The notes below the pieces were generated by a model that saw only the letters and a program-made list of their open reading frames with translations, made no database searches and was not told where the DNA came from. From contig JXTC01000007.1 in assembly GCA_002914845.1 (NCBI GenBank), positions 1,068,882 to 1,132,881 on the forward strand: DNA of 64,000 nt, read 5' to 3'. Positions 33,208 through 45,210 of the stretch are shown one piece after another. Source of the DNA: Trema orientale (taxonomy: Eukaryota; Streptophyta; Magnoliopsida; Rosales; Cannabaceae). Numbering within the stretch: the first letter of the stretch is position 1; each line of letters opens with the position of its first letter. The translations under genes were made by a program, and so were the position numbers.

Positions 33208-34897
33208 GAGGATTGATTATGATGATGATGATGATGATGAGGAAGACGAAGAAGAAGACTCGTCTGGCTTTGCGTAGATCTGTTGTGTTGTTCTAAGAGA
33301 CTGTTATTGTCATTTTGTATGAAATCCCTAATGGGGTTTTTGTACGAGGTTGAAACTAGTGTAGTCTAGATTCGGGGAGTACGATGGAGAGAGGGCATTG
33401 GTATTTTTGCCCACGTGAGGCGCACATGTTATTTGACCTTTAAATTAAGGATAAATCGCAAAAATATTTGAAATTTAAGTGTTCTATAATTTTAATTTTG
33501 AAATTTAGACTCTATAAAATAGTACTATGAGATTAGAAATTTCTAAAAATAGATATCATGGGTTGATTTTTTGAATAACTTTAAAAAATAAAAAATAATA
33601 ATACTCTCAAAATTAAAGAGAATAATAAGGTCTGATCTAGTTTTGATAGAGAATATTATTATGGTTTTATTATTAAAAATTTAAAATTGCTCAAAAAATC
33701 AGTTCAATATATTCATTTTCACAAATTTTTAATTTCATATATTATTTTACGAGTTCAAACTTAGAGGTTTAAAATGCAAAACATCCAAATTTCAGAGTTT
33801 TTTTTCACTTATTTTTTTTTAATACTATTGATAGTGAAATTATTAAGCAACGTTTTAAAGTATGAAAAACTTATTTGATACAATTGTATCATACTTATAA
33901 CAAATATGTTAAACTGAACTATTCTCTAACACTATTTAATACTTTTATTTTGTTCAAAAAATTTTACCTCTTGTCCCCCCAGTTAAGATCATGGCGCTGC
34001 TTATAGTCGGTTTCGTACTTTAACACTATTTACAATTTAGATGGAAGGCCTCACCTAATAGTTCATTTTACGTTATCTTGATTCATCTAACACTATTACT
34101 TACGTATTTAAAACCGCTAACCCATTAATTGACACTTTTTAAGGCTTGGAGTAGTCTCTACAGGCCTGTAAGAATGTAACTAATCCAATTTGATTACAAT
34201 TTTTTTCCTTTTGGCTAAGAATCATAAGCAACAATGCCGATGCTTAATAATACATAACCATATACGGCTTTTCCCCTTTTCCGGTCCCTTCTAGCCGGAC
34301 CCACAATTCTTTCAGAGAATTCATGTTCTCTGCATAATTGCATTGCTATCTTATAGATTTTATTTTCAATGCACAAACCCGTTGGAAGGAGAGTCTTCCT
34401 CTAACGAACATTAAATCATTTCTGTAGCTAAGAACTTGGCAGCCTTTCTGAAGGACCCGAATAACGAAACCCGCGGATCGAACTCCTGAGTACTATGTAT
34501 TTCCTTTCTGTTCTTTCTGGACGAAAGCAGCAGTGACATTTTTTTTTTATTTTACTTCTTTCGCCTCATGAAAGGAAAAACCAACTGATGTGCATTTTAA
34601 ATGCAGATACACATAATACCACAAGGGAATTCCTCAGAACTATGGGAGCGAGAAGTGAAGTACTATAAGAAAGACTGAACTACTTTTGCTTAAACATCAG
34701 TTAATCATCCCCATCGCTATTACAATTTAAATTTTGAACCCATTCTGTGACATTTCATTTGGAATTATCCAAGAACTTTGATGTTAACAAGATAGTCAGT
34801 TAAGAACACTGCTTTTTACAACTAAATTTAGATACAACCACCCACTGGACTAGTTCACTGCGATGCGAAAGTACTTCAAGTAAGGTTCTACTTTCCT
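33208..34897. other. Spacer between F-box pseudogene and TRF-like gene
   Basis: AT-rich sequence with no supported gene. Bases 34500-34897 are probably partly the 3' UTR of the TRF-like gene, transcribed leftwards. No transposon termini are recognised. Confidence 0.45.
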
Positions 34898-37800
34898 TCA
34901 TCTTTTCTGACTGCGCTCCCTTGGATATGGATGAACTTTGGCCAGCTCACGGACACGGCGTATCAGAGACTTTGGCAATGGACGCAAAGCGTGCGACTGC
35001 TTTTCTTCGGCCTGTATCGTAATCGACCATATTATAGGAATGAAAATTTCTTTCAATCAGAAACACTTCAAAAGATGCCAAACTACGGAAGAAAAAAGTA
35101 ATGAATAGACTGATAACCTCTCTCTTCTTCAATTTCTGCAGAGAGCTGGCTCTCAGAAGATTTCGCCATTTATCCTGGAAAGGAAAACCTTAATTAACAA
35201 TTTTAAAATAGACCAGAAAATGAAGGCACTGTATTTAATTGGTGGGAAATGGTGTCATACCCTGAGATCTATGGGCGTGCGATATGCAGACGATGTAAAA
35301 AGGAGTCTTTTTATGTCAGTCCATCGTCCAACTCCATATTCAGAAATACCGTCGACCAACTTATTCACCTCTGAAATGGTCCACATTCTCTGATGCTTCC
35401 TCCTATCATGCTTATCAGATCTTTTCCTTTTCACCCGGTGGTCATCATCGTCATCAGAGTCAGATGTAAAGACTTCCTCCTTCGGCTTGGGTACCTGTGT
35501 GGAAGGGTAAACATCGACTGGAAATTTGAAACTTGGGTAGAGATCAATTGGAAATTTAAAATTTATTCAAAGCATTTACAAAGTAATTGCTCAATACAAG
35601 AAAAAATGCAATGCACTCATCCTTTATGAGAAACAAACATTCTCAACTTTTTAAGCGGATGATCACTTAGACCGAAAAAGACATCTGCAATTCTCATACT
35701 TTTTGCTAAACTAATTCATGAATTTGATGAGTAAGCAGATCAATTCAATCAAGTCATGCAATTATGCATAAAGAATGAAACGCAGAGTACAAATTTACTC
35801 AACAAATTCAAGGACAAAAGGGATGAAAAGGAGATAGAAAGAGACAGAAAGTAGCAAGTTTTCCTACCGAAGTTGATGCCTGCTTCTTTGGACGTCCTCG
35901 ATGAGCCCGAAACTCAGAAACCACCTGAGTTTTAGTTTCACAAGACAACTCCTCAGGAACTGATGACAACATTCCAGGCCTCATCGAATGTTGTTCATCC
36001 AGAGATCTAACCTTCAGCCGTTTATCCTTCATACCAGCAGGACCAACAGCAGAAAACCTTTCTTGTCCCTTGAAATATTTCGATTTCTTATCTGAAAATT
36101 CTTCAATGTACCTCTGAGTAGGCTTACGCAATCTTTTCTCTCTACGAGAAGCACCAATTTTACTTGCTTCACCCGAGTTCTTCCCATTTCTATTCAACAA
36201 CATGGAACTTAATAAAGGATCATCGTCGTCATCATCATCTAACATGTTATGATTCTGTAAGTCAAGAGATTGAACTGGTATTTTACGCCTTCTCCTGTGC
36301 CTAAAGACTGGTAACTCATAAGTTGCTGGCTTGTTAAGAGAGTCATTCTCTTGAATAGTTACTGATGACGATTCTGATATCCCAACAGCACTATTACTAC
36401 TTCCACTTAATCCTGGAGACTGACTCTCACAACTTACGTTTCTTGGTAGTGATCCTCCACGGGGACCATAACCCAATCCACAAGCTTTTCCAGCAAAACC
36501 AATATCTATATTTAAACAGATAAGTAGCTTAAAATTAATTTTTATTCATACATTATTTGGTGATATAAAATAGAATGTTTCAGAATACAAAACAAGGAAA
36601 ACAAAGACTCCTCCATTACAAGGAGGGAGGCAGGTTATCACTGATAGAAATCAAAATATGTACCTAAACCAAGGAAAGATAGTTAAAAAAAATTTACCCA
36701 GAAGAAAATCTTCAGAGGGACTGGCAAGCCCATCAGCTGCATGAAGATCCTCAATTTCTTCAACTTCATCCAGCAATCCATCAAGAACCTACTAAATCAC
36801 TACCTCATCAAACGATCAATCAAAATAAGAAACTATAAATTCTGCATGCAGATTCAGCAACCCCCAAAAAGTGCCAGACCAAGGAACCAACATTGGCAAA
36901 ATGTTTTGACATTCTGCTCAAGAATAGTCAACTTTCACACGGAAAAAATTCTCGAGAATTAATAACTTCGGCAAGATTATAAAAAAAAATCCAAAAAGAT
37001 ACATACTCCAAGTTCTAATTCATCTTCTCCATCTTGAGCAGTATTAGAATCCAACCCACCTTATTAAAGAAAAGAAAGAAAGAAAGAAAGAAAGAAAGTA
37101 GAACAGTATCAGAATGACGGCTAACACAGATTTTTAGCAACCAAAAGAGAAAAGGAAACAAAAAAATAATAATAATAATAACAGCAGCATCCATTATGCT
37201 ATGGAATTGATCATGCAATGTACTCTTACAACCTCAGGCACAAGTACTCTCCACAAGCATATCCAAGAATTACGACTCTACCAATCAACGGTGCTCTCCT
37301 ATTTTCATTTCATTGTAGTTCCAAATAAATAAATAAAATCGTCTATACACTGCATTACATGACATTATGACAAAACAATTCATGTTATGCTTTCAAGTCC
37401 AAAGAGACAGCATAGGCCTCGAAAAAGAGGAGCATGATTTTAGAGTTACCTTTATATGGACTGAGAAAACATTCATATCCACAAGAAAAGTCTTCCGCTC
37501 CAAAGCATTTTTCCATATTCTCCTCTCCAAAATCTAACACATTATCTACAGAAACATGATCGTTTTTGGGTTCTGCAAGTAAATGCTCAACTGTTTCGTC
37601 CTCTAATGCAGCAGCAAACGATTCTTCAGCCTTTACCTAAGAAAACAGACCAAAAGGATGAGACAACACACAATAACAAGAACACTTCCTAAACTATAGT
37701 ATTCACAATCGACACATAGACAACTAGCAGGACATGGGAAACACAGATATATGAAAAAGGTTCGAATAATTTCGAATAAGAATAACTGTACTCTTAAAAA

Positions 37801-38723
37801 GGTGGAAAAAGCGCGTTTCCATTTTCTCTCATTTCAATCTCCGCCGAGTTTGTTTTTCTGCAAGACTCGATCAAAGTAGTTCGTCCCCTTCTCAAGTTTC
37901 AGATGGCAACTCTTTCACTTGATGCTCCCTGTTCTAAGACATAAACTACCTACATCAAATAACTAATGTTCGCTGGCTTTACAAGGTCTAACCTTTTGCT
38001 CCCCTATTTAAAATGGGCAAAGCCACTTCGCACCACTGACAGACCACTAATAGAATAAGAACCTTTTGTTGAAAATTAAAGGATCATAATTTAAGGATCA
38101 TAACTCCACTAAGGTCGATAATCAAATGAATCGTAAAGTGAATAAGTGGAGACAGAAAGGAGAGGAATGAGAAACAATGAGTGACAGAGTGAGAGAGGCT
38201 AGGATTCCCTTTCATGTGCTTCTAATTGATATGTGAATACATGAAAGGGTCACTTTCCCTTCCATCGTTCCCTTTGCTCTCCATTATGGATTAGTAAACA
38301 TGCCTAAAGCGTACAATAATGACAGGGTCACAACACAGGAACTGAAATTAAAAGAACAAGTGTTTCATTTTCTTGGACATAATTCTAATTCTTTTTATCG
38401 ATGGGAAGCACAAGAGCAGGCAACCCTCTCCGTTACCCATTAACCCCAACCCTCACTAACCTTGTTGAGACTGGATTTCATCCCAAATCTTTGGACACGA
38501 TACCAAATAACGTGACAATTAACTCAAAACTGACCAGCATATGAAAAATGAAACGCGTTAAGATTAACGCCAATGTAACAACACATTTGACACTCCCAAA
38601 CATTTGAGAGCATAAAAGTAAAAACATCAGTAAAAAAAAAAAAAAAAAAAAATCAATTAGAAATCTCACCCGTTGGGGTTTAATGTTAGCAAACTTCTTA
38701 CGGTAATGTCCTTCATTATCCAT
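34898..38723 (-). CDS. TRFL8: TRF-like telobox Myb DNA-binding protein
   Basis: Eight coding exons on the minus strand join in frame: 38723-38670, 37636-37450, 37059-37007, 36788-36698, 36505-35868, 35494-35261, 35174-35118 and 35011-34898, giving 475 aa. All junctions are GT-AG. The N-terminal two thirds are acidic and disordered-looking (LDDDDDDDPLL near the middle, then basic HRRRRKIP and RREKRLRKPTQRY). A single Myb domain lies at about residues 375-428: RRKHQRMWTISEVNKLVDGI, GRWTDIKRLLF, YRTPIDLRDKWRNLLRAS. IDLRDKWRN is the telobox (VDLKDKWRN type) of telomere-repeat-binding-like Myb proteins, which bind double-stranded TTTAGGG repeats or related promoter elements. The C-terminus ends VRELAKVHPYPRERSQKR. 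Symbol by resemblance and gene neighbourhood. A 5' UTR intron is likely, with a GA-rich leader exon ending at 39830. Confidence 0.9.
38155..38306. mobile_element. MITE remnant in TRF-like intron 1
   Basis: The right end reads GGATTAGTAAACATGCC followed by TA. The interior TCTAATTGATATGTGAATAC matches, inverted, the segment at 41384-41560. The left terminus is not recognisable. It belongs to the same family as the element in translin intron 2. Confidence 0.55.
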
Positions 38724-40100
38724 CTCATGTACGCTCTTAAGATTGATCCTACATTTCCAAACACACAGCTTTTTTTTCTCAAAATCAATTTACGGAACAT
38801 TCAAAAGAGAATCTCACTTGAAGTATCACAGGATTTCAAAAACGGGATCCATAAATAGACGAAAATTACATTAATGTCTTTTACATGCATATACTAATGT
38901 TATACTATCTATAAGTTACAATGCAACTCTAACTTGCAATAGGCATCAAATTACCAAATGCACCAGCACAAAATGGCGAAGCTAATGTCATAAGATTTTT
39001 CGGAAATCGGACAAGCTAAACAAATAAATAAATAAATAAGAATGAGAGGAAATAGAATAAACCAAAACAACAAACTCTCTCTTTTTTTTATCAGCAAAAC
39101 AAAATGTAAACCAGGAAAAAAAAAATAAAAATTGCATAGATAACACATGCCAAAGAATACAAATTAGAACAAAGCAAAAAATATAATTTTTAAAAAGGAA
39201 AAAAAAAAAAAAAGAACTAAACAATGGGAAGACTAATTTTCAATTATAAATTCCGTAAGCTGAAAAATAATATTTCCAGGAAAAAAAAAAAAAGGGGTGA
39301 GACTCAAAAGACACCGACTGGTCGCTGAGAAAATCAGTAAATACAACAAAAATTAAATGTCCGATTTTTTACATTTAGGCCCGATTCATAAAAATAAAAA
39401 ATGAAAAATACCTCATGCCAGCTGTAATCAGCTAGTAAAGCTCAGCCCTTTTTTTTTTCTAAAAAAAAAAAGAGAGTAAAATAAATAATCAGAAGAAACT
39501 CAGAAAATACACTGAAATTGATTAAATAAAAGAGACGGAATACAAAATTAATTTTAAGAAAAAAAAAAAAAAACATAAACACACAATTTTCGGTCTTTTT
39601 CCTTCATTTTCTCGGAAGACAATCAGACACTAAAACCGAAAAATAAAAATAAAAATAAAAATAAAAATATTGCCTGAGTCAATCAGTAAGCGAAAAACAA
39701 CTCCAACGAGCTCCGAGCTCTCCGATCTGCAAGCTCGATTCAACTCCAAAATTAAAAATAAATAAATAAATAAATAATCAAAATCAAGAGATCCAGCAAA
39801 AGCTAGAGAGAGAAAGCTTAAGATCTAACCTCTCAGAAAAAATAGAGAGAGAGAGAGAGAGACGTCAGAGAAAATCGAGCGAATGTTCGAAACCGAAAAG
39901 CCTCAAAACCGCCAAAAAGAGAGAGAGAGAGAGAGAGAGTAGAGAAATGCATGAACGAAGCTTGGCGCAGTTTTATTCCTTCTGCGGAATCCAAATCAGT
40001 TTCTTCTTATTTTTTAATTTATTTTTTAGGTTTTTTTATTATTATTATTTTTTTTTTTTTGGGTTCTTCCTTTTCGTTCCGAGCTGTGCAGCATAATGTG
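38724..40100 (-). other. Probable 5' UTR intron and promoter of the TRF-like gene
   Basis: No coding sequence. A good donor (GAGAG/GTTAGA) at 39830-39829 and a possible acceptor near 38750 suggest a long leader intron. The putative leader exon (about 39831-39950) is rich in GA repeats (39842-39862 and 39918-39940). Simple repeats of AAAAT (39642-39666) and AAAT (39755-39776) lie in the intron. Confidence 0.5.
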
Positions 40101-41383
40101 CGTTTCAAATCCGGTGGCAACTAGGGGACACGTGGACGACATTAATCAATAATGGTTAGTAGGCTTGGCTTGTTGTTTTGTTAGTATCGTAGTAGTAGTA
40201 GAAGTAGTAGTCGTCGCCGTTTCCCGTTTGACTCTTTTGACGGCGTTAAGTAACCGCCGTCGAAAAGCTGAAACCCGATAAGGTTGTCCTGTCTGTCTTG
40301 CGCGTTACCACATGGACAACGTGTGCGTATTTTTATAATCGCCTCTTCTCTTAATGAACTCAAACCTTTTATATTTATAGGAAGATTATGCGTAAACCAC
40401 CTTAGTCATTACTTAATTAATTAGTAAGTAATACTACTTTATTATATGTGATTTGATTAAAAATCTAGTAATTTTTTTGTTTACTTTATTTAAAAATTGT
40501 ACTCCCGTTGTCAGCCATTGGTTACTGTAGGCCCGCCTCTGATGTGGGCCCAGATTGATCATCACGGCTAATGAAAAATTGATTGAATTGAAATGTAGCT
40601 TATCTAAAGGGAAAGCTTAATGCTATGTTTGGTAACTATGAAAAAATATAGGATAAATGTCAGTAATAAGAAAATTCTTCATTTTTTTTTCTCGAGTTAT
40701 TTGGCAAATATAGAATAAAGGAATTTTTTTTTAATTTTATTTAGTATTGGTCCGATTGCAGATAAGGATAAAAAATTAATTATTTTCCAATTACTGTTTA
40801 CGCTTGTCAACGCGAAGTTGTTCAACATCGAATAATCTGTTCAATTTGAAAAGATTAAATTTGGTGGACCTATCCTATTTTTCTTGCATGTATATGCCCC
40901 TAAAAAAATTGCTTCCATTTTTTACCAAACAATATAACTCCTCACTTTTTCTCTCAAAATCATTTTATTTTTCTTTTCATTCCATTTCGTTCCACAGATC
41001 CTTTCATCTTTTCTTACCTCCCTTTTTTCATCTCTACAGCCACTATACATGAGGTTAGATTTAAGATGATCAGTTATTAGCCTTAACAGTTAGCTTTATG
41101 ATTTATTGGATCCATTTCGAATCATGACAGTAGGTGTATTCAATGAATGTCATGGATTTATGTATAATGGTTTAGGTTATGGATAAAGCCTCACAAACAA
41201 AGCCTCATAAATTCATAATCCATGTGTCAATATTAACTAATAACATCAAATTTCAGCACGTAGATTGCATTTTACCTTAATTCTATGAGTAACTGAAGGG
41301 TACTTGTAGTGTTTAGGACTACTTATAGATATAAAACTTACTTACAAATGTTAGGGCGTAGAATCTAATTTTAGATCATGTTT
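40101..41383. other. AT-rich spacer, no gene seen
   Basis: No gene is supported. Bases 40620-41050 contain stretches (GCTATGTTTGGTAACTATG) that suggest a MITE, but its ends are not clear. The 82-codon frame at 40804-41052 is a Phe/Ser string without family resemblance. Confidence 0.4.
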
Positions 41384-41570
41384 ATTATTCCATAATGAAG
41401 AGCAAAAAGACAAAGAAAATAAAATATTTCTCTTTCATGTATTTACATATCAATTAGAATGAGAAAATGAATCATTTATTCTTTCTCATTCATTGTTTTA
41501 TTTCCTTCTATTCCATTTCCACTAATTTCTTTTATGATTTATTTGATTTCGAATAAGTAAATCTAACATT
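41384..41570. mobile_element. MITE related to those in the TRF-like and translin introns
   Basis: Starts near GATCATGTTTATTATTCC and ends near TTCGAATAAGTAAATCTAAC. Its middle (TTCATGTATTTACATATCAA) is the reverse complement of the element at 38155-38306. Termini are diverged and no target duplication is visible. Confidence 0.5.
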
Positions 41571-41699
41571 GCTGTTTAGCATTTTCCCAATTCTATTATA
41601 TATAGTGCTCATATGAAAATTGCTCTTCATATGACTACATAGTAAATGTAACCTTAATGAAGCTGTTTAGCATTTTCCTAATTATATATTATATATATA

Positions 41700-42290
41700 T
41701 ATTTGGTTGATAAACAAGAGATTTCATTAAAGCAAATCAGCAGCCACTTGACTATACAATCACAAAGATCATCAGTAGAAAATAGAGGGAAATCATCATA
41801 GAAACACAAAGTTTGCTAGTCAATGGACTACCTTGCTGCTCTCCCGACCAACAAAACAGCAAGTACTAACACAACAATTAGAAATAAGAGATTGGATATC
41901 ACCAACTACAATATCATCATTTGCTAGGCCGACAACTGAGTTAATAGCAGTGACTGCCATGAGACAATCACTCTCCAACTCGTGAACCACACGCCCTTTC
42001 ATTTGACACCATGAGAGAGCTTCTCTAATGGCCATTAACTCCGTTGTATAAGGATTCTGAGAGGTATAGAGTTTTTTGCAGAGAATGCCAATCACTGCTC
42101 CCTGGTCATCCCGAATTACGGCCCCAACACCAAACTGGAATCCGTCCGGTCCGGTGCTTCAGTAGGCCCCATACTAAAGACTGCTGCTCTTACCTCATCG
42201 GTTGTGAACGGCTCCACCAGTCTCAAATTCATAGAATCACACACTCGTGGTTCTATAAGTTATACAACCAATTCTAGCTCATCCGCCGTT
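41700..42290 (-). pseudogene. Internally deleted LINE ORF2 fragment
   Basis: On the minus strand, LRLVEPFTTDEVRAAVFSMG followed by PTEAPDR is the linker between endonuclease and reverse transcriptase of plant LINEs. It is followed immediately by FGVGAVIRDDQGAVIGILCK and TTELMAIREALSW with ELESDCLMAV, the RNase H domain. The whole reverse transcriptase is therefore missing. A stop directly after KVVH truncates RNase H just before its last conserved block, and further stops follow. The low-coordinate end runs into a TA repeat, which may be the degenerate tail. No convincing target duplication was found. Confidence 0.8.
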
Positions 42291-42975
42291 GGGTTTCGGA
42301 AGGTAAACATATGTCTAAATCATTTTTCTAATTCTATCATATACAATGCTCATATGAAAAAAAAGAAGAATAATGTCTAATCCTACTCTAGTTTATGTCT
42401 TGACAATTAACCCCCAAGTGATCATGGGGTTTTCTACACGTAAGTGATTATGAGGCTTGGTGAATCTCTCGATGTGATCGAAAAATCACATTCCCACCCC
42501 ATTGGTCAGGTAGGAAAATGACTGAAATCTCTCGATGTGACAGGCAGCCTGGGGAAATGATTTAAGAAATTTCCTCTCATGCGTTCCAGTTGTTATGACC
42601 TTTGTTCCTTGATCCTAATTCGTAATTTCCATCCTTAATAATGGTCTTTCTTTATTCGTTTTATTTTGCTAGCTAGAACTTAAGAGAGGCAAGTTGCTTT
42701 TTCTAGACCCACTTGGAAAAACTGTTGAGAGAACAGTAACGTTTTTTGATTCCAGACCGTAGAGGCAACAATTAGTAAATAGAAAAGATAGTGAAGCTAA
42801 TTTGTGAAATGTGGTGAAGTTAATTTCAACCGTTTTTTTGTTAAAAAAAAAAAAACCGATAAATTCTCAGCTGCTTACTCTCCCAACCATATTTAACGCG
42901 ATTACAACGATGCCTTCAAAATTTGATTACTGGATAAAAAGGTAATCAAGATGAACCAAGAGGAAAGTGTACAAC
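42291..42975. other. Spacer downstream of translin
   Basis: A diverged match of CATTTTTCTAATTCTATCAT and GCTCATATGAAAA at 42318-42362 occurs at 41580-41622 on the far side of the LINE fragment. The last 200 bases are probably the translin 3' UTR. No gene is seen. Confidence 0.4.
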
Positions 42976-45210
42976 TTAAACACCCTGCGGTTGTTCTTGG
43001 TCTTGGTTTGTTTTGTCTCCTGTTGAATCATCAGTAGCCGACAAGCCCCGGATCTTAACATCATAGTGAACTTCTTCAACTCTTCTTAGGTCGTACTTCA
43101 TACCTATCACAGATGACAGAAGATTAATCCAAGAGAAACATTTACTAAAGGGTATGTGGGAACAAGAGTTAAAAAGAAGATCTTACTATCAAACTTCTTC
43201 CGCAGGAAATCGTTTCGAAGATTAAGCATACGGAAGGCTGCATGGAGTTCAGTTAAGAACTTCAACACCTTTCTTGGGCAGTCATAGTCCCCTGCTGTCA
43301 CTTGGTTCACCACATATCTTGGCTGCAAAGATACAAGTCAAAGCATGATAAGCCTTTTTACATAGAATTTTATCAGCACAACTAAGATGCAGAGTAGTGT
43401 GCCAAATTATGGCATGATTTGCCTCATTTGAAGCACATTACCGCGATGATCATTTTCTACTAGGTTTTTCGAACAACATGGGGTTTACAGAGACATATTT
43501 TCCTTCTTCTTTTTCTTCAAAATATAATCAAAGGGTTTAAAGTTGCACATAAACAACAGAGACTATAGTTCTAAGTTCTTACCAATTCATTTGACATGAA
43601 ACAAAGACCTGAAATATGAGAAAAGTTTCCACATCAGTTTGTGTAGCAGAAAAGAAGCAGCTTAAAATAAATAATTTCCGGACACCAAATTAAATAAGGC
43701 CACATTGGTACACTTAAGAAATATCAAAGAGCCGAACCATATTAGCTTAACAACAACTTGCATCATTGCAAGCACACCATATTGTTGGATTACTGCTACA
43801 GTGTGTGTATATAGAGAATGCAGAGACATAAATATCGCACGCTGATAACAAGATCTAAAGTTATAGAGTTGCACTTATATTGATTAAAAATTGTAACAAA
43901 GTAATAGAGATTTATGTATTTAGTTGGTGTTTCATTTGCATGCCATAGAAAAACTGATTAAAATCATATTCAACAGACTTACTCAGGCATTTGCCAATCA
44001 AGGTTAACACAACGTCATAAGTAACTACTAACTAGCTACACAAAGACAATCACTTGGATACACTTATGCAGTTCAGATAGAAAAACTCACCGACGAGGTA
44101 GTCTTCAACATCTAGACCAAACTCCGAGTCGTTCACTGCATAATTAACAGCGTAGTAAGACTAAAAACCAAAAACATTACTCACTGTCAAGTTGTCCTAC
44201 AACGAAAGATAAAATCCAAATACTAACACGTTAATGTCACAAAGTACTAAACTAATAATGCTAGATAAACAACATACATCCGAGCTTTTCCTCAGCCTCG
44301 GCGTGTAAAAGAAGATTTCCCGTCTCTAACCAGTGCATGAAAGCAAGCAACGAAACCACGGTCTGTGTCTCACCCCTCCAATCCCCATGATACCTAATTA
44401 AACAGTTGTTAAAACCATGAAAACACGTCGAAACCGGACATCGAAACCCGGACAACTAAGAACGAGACTTTCTTAGGCCATGTTTACTAATCCGCAATAA
44501 GTGTTTCATTTCTAATCCAAGTAAACACATTTAGGACACACATTTTAGTAACTCCCTCACAGCAAATTAAACATACCCTTTACGATTTTTTTCGGTTATG
44601 GATTAATAAACATGCCCCTAAAGTGTCTTCATTACCTGTAATGCTGAGAAGGGCAGTCACGGAGAACTTCAGCTAGACGATTGTAAAGCTCCTTCAACAC
44701 ACCAATCTGGGCTTTCGGCTTTGCCAAAACCTCTGCTTCAACATACAGAAGAAACAAGAGAAAAAGAAATAAATTAAGGAAAAGAGTAAAATAAATAAAA
44801 CCCAAAACTCAAATCGTAAAACCCTAAAACTGAATCAATTTTTCTGTACCAGGAGTGGGTCGAGACTGGTGGACGAGGAGGAGGCCGGCGTGGATGAGCC
44901 TAGTGGTGGACTCGATCTCCATCACAACGGCTCGAATGCGCTCCCTCAAGCTACCCGACTCGTCCAGCTGGACCCGGAACCCCTCGAACTGCTTCTCCAG
45001 CAGCGAAGGGGGCGACGACGGCGCGTGGCCTTCACCTCCCTCCATGGTTGCGGAACAGAATCTCGCCGAGAGCGAGCGAAGCGTTTCGGTGACAGTGGGG
45101 ACCGTACGGACCGCGAAGGGAAGTAGTGATGGGAGTTTGGGAGGATTAGGGTTTAAGACGAAGCGGGAAGAGGAGAACGTAAAGAAAGCGTTTCGAAACG
45201 CTAGTTTCAT
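42976..45210 (-). CDS. Translin
   Basis: Seven coding exons on the minus strand join in frame: 45210-44850, 44732-44636, 44393-44278, 44135-44091, 43608-43583, 43322-43187 and 43103-42976, giving 302 aa. Translin binds single-stranded DNA and RNA and, with TRAX, forms the C3PO endoribonuclease complex. Family blocks in order: EKQFEGFRVQLDESGSLRER, IRAVVMEIESTTRLIHAGLL, YNRLAEVLRDCPSQHYRYHG, DWRGETQTVVSLLAFMHWLE, EFGLDVEDYLVG, LCFMSNELPRYVVNQVTAGD, YDCPRKVLKFL, AFRMLNLRNDFLRKKFDS and MKYDLRRVEEVHYDVKIRGL. The ATG at 45210 adds about 55 residues that are rich in Arg, Ser and Pro and poor in acid, like an organelle presequence; a second in-frame ATG at 45045 would give the cytosolic form. Intron 2 carries a MITE. 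It is head-to-head with the kinase gene and next to the TRF-like gene. Confidence 0.95.
44476..44618. mobile_element. MITE in translin intron 2
   Basis: A 143-bp element with inverted ends GGCCATGTTTACTAATCC and GGATTAATAAACATGCCCC, flanked by TA at 44474-44475 and 44619-44620. A TA duplication suits Stowaway-like (Tc1/Mariner) elements, although the ends are not the classic CTCCCTCC. It lies well inside the intron, away from the splice sites. Confidence 0.7.
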
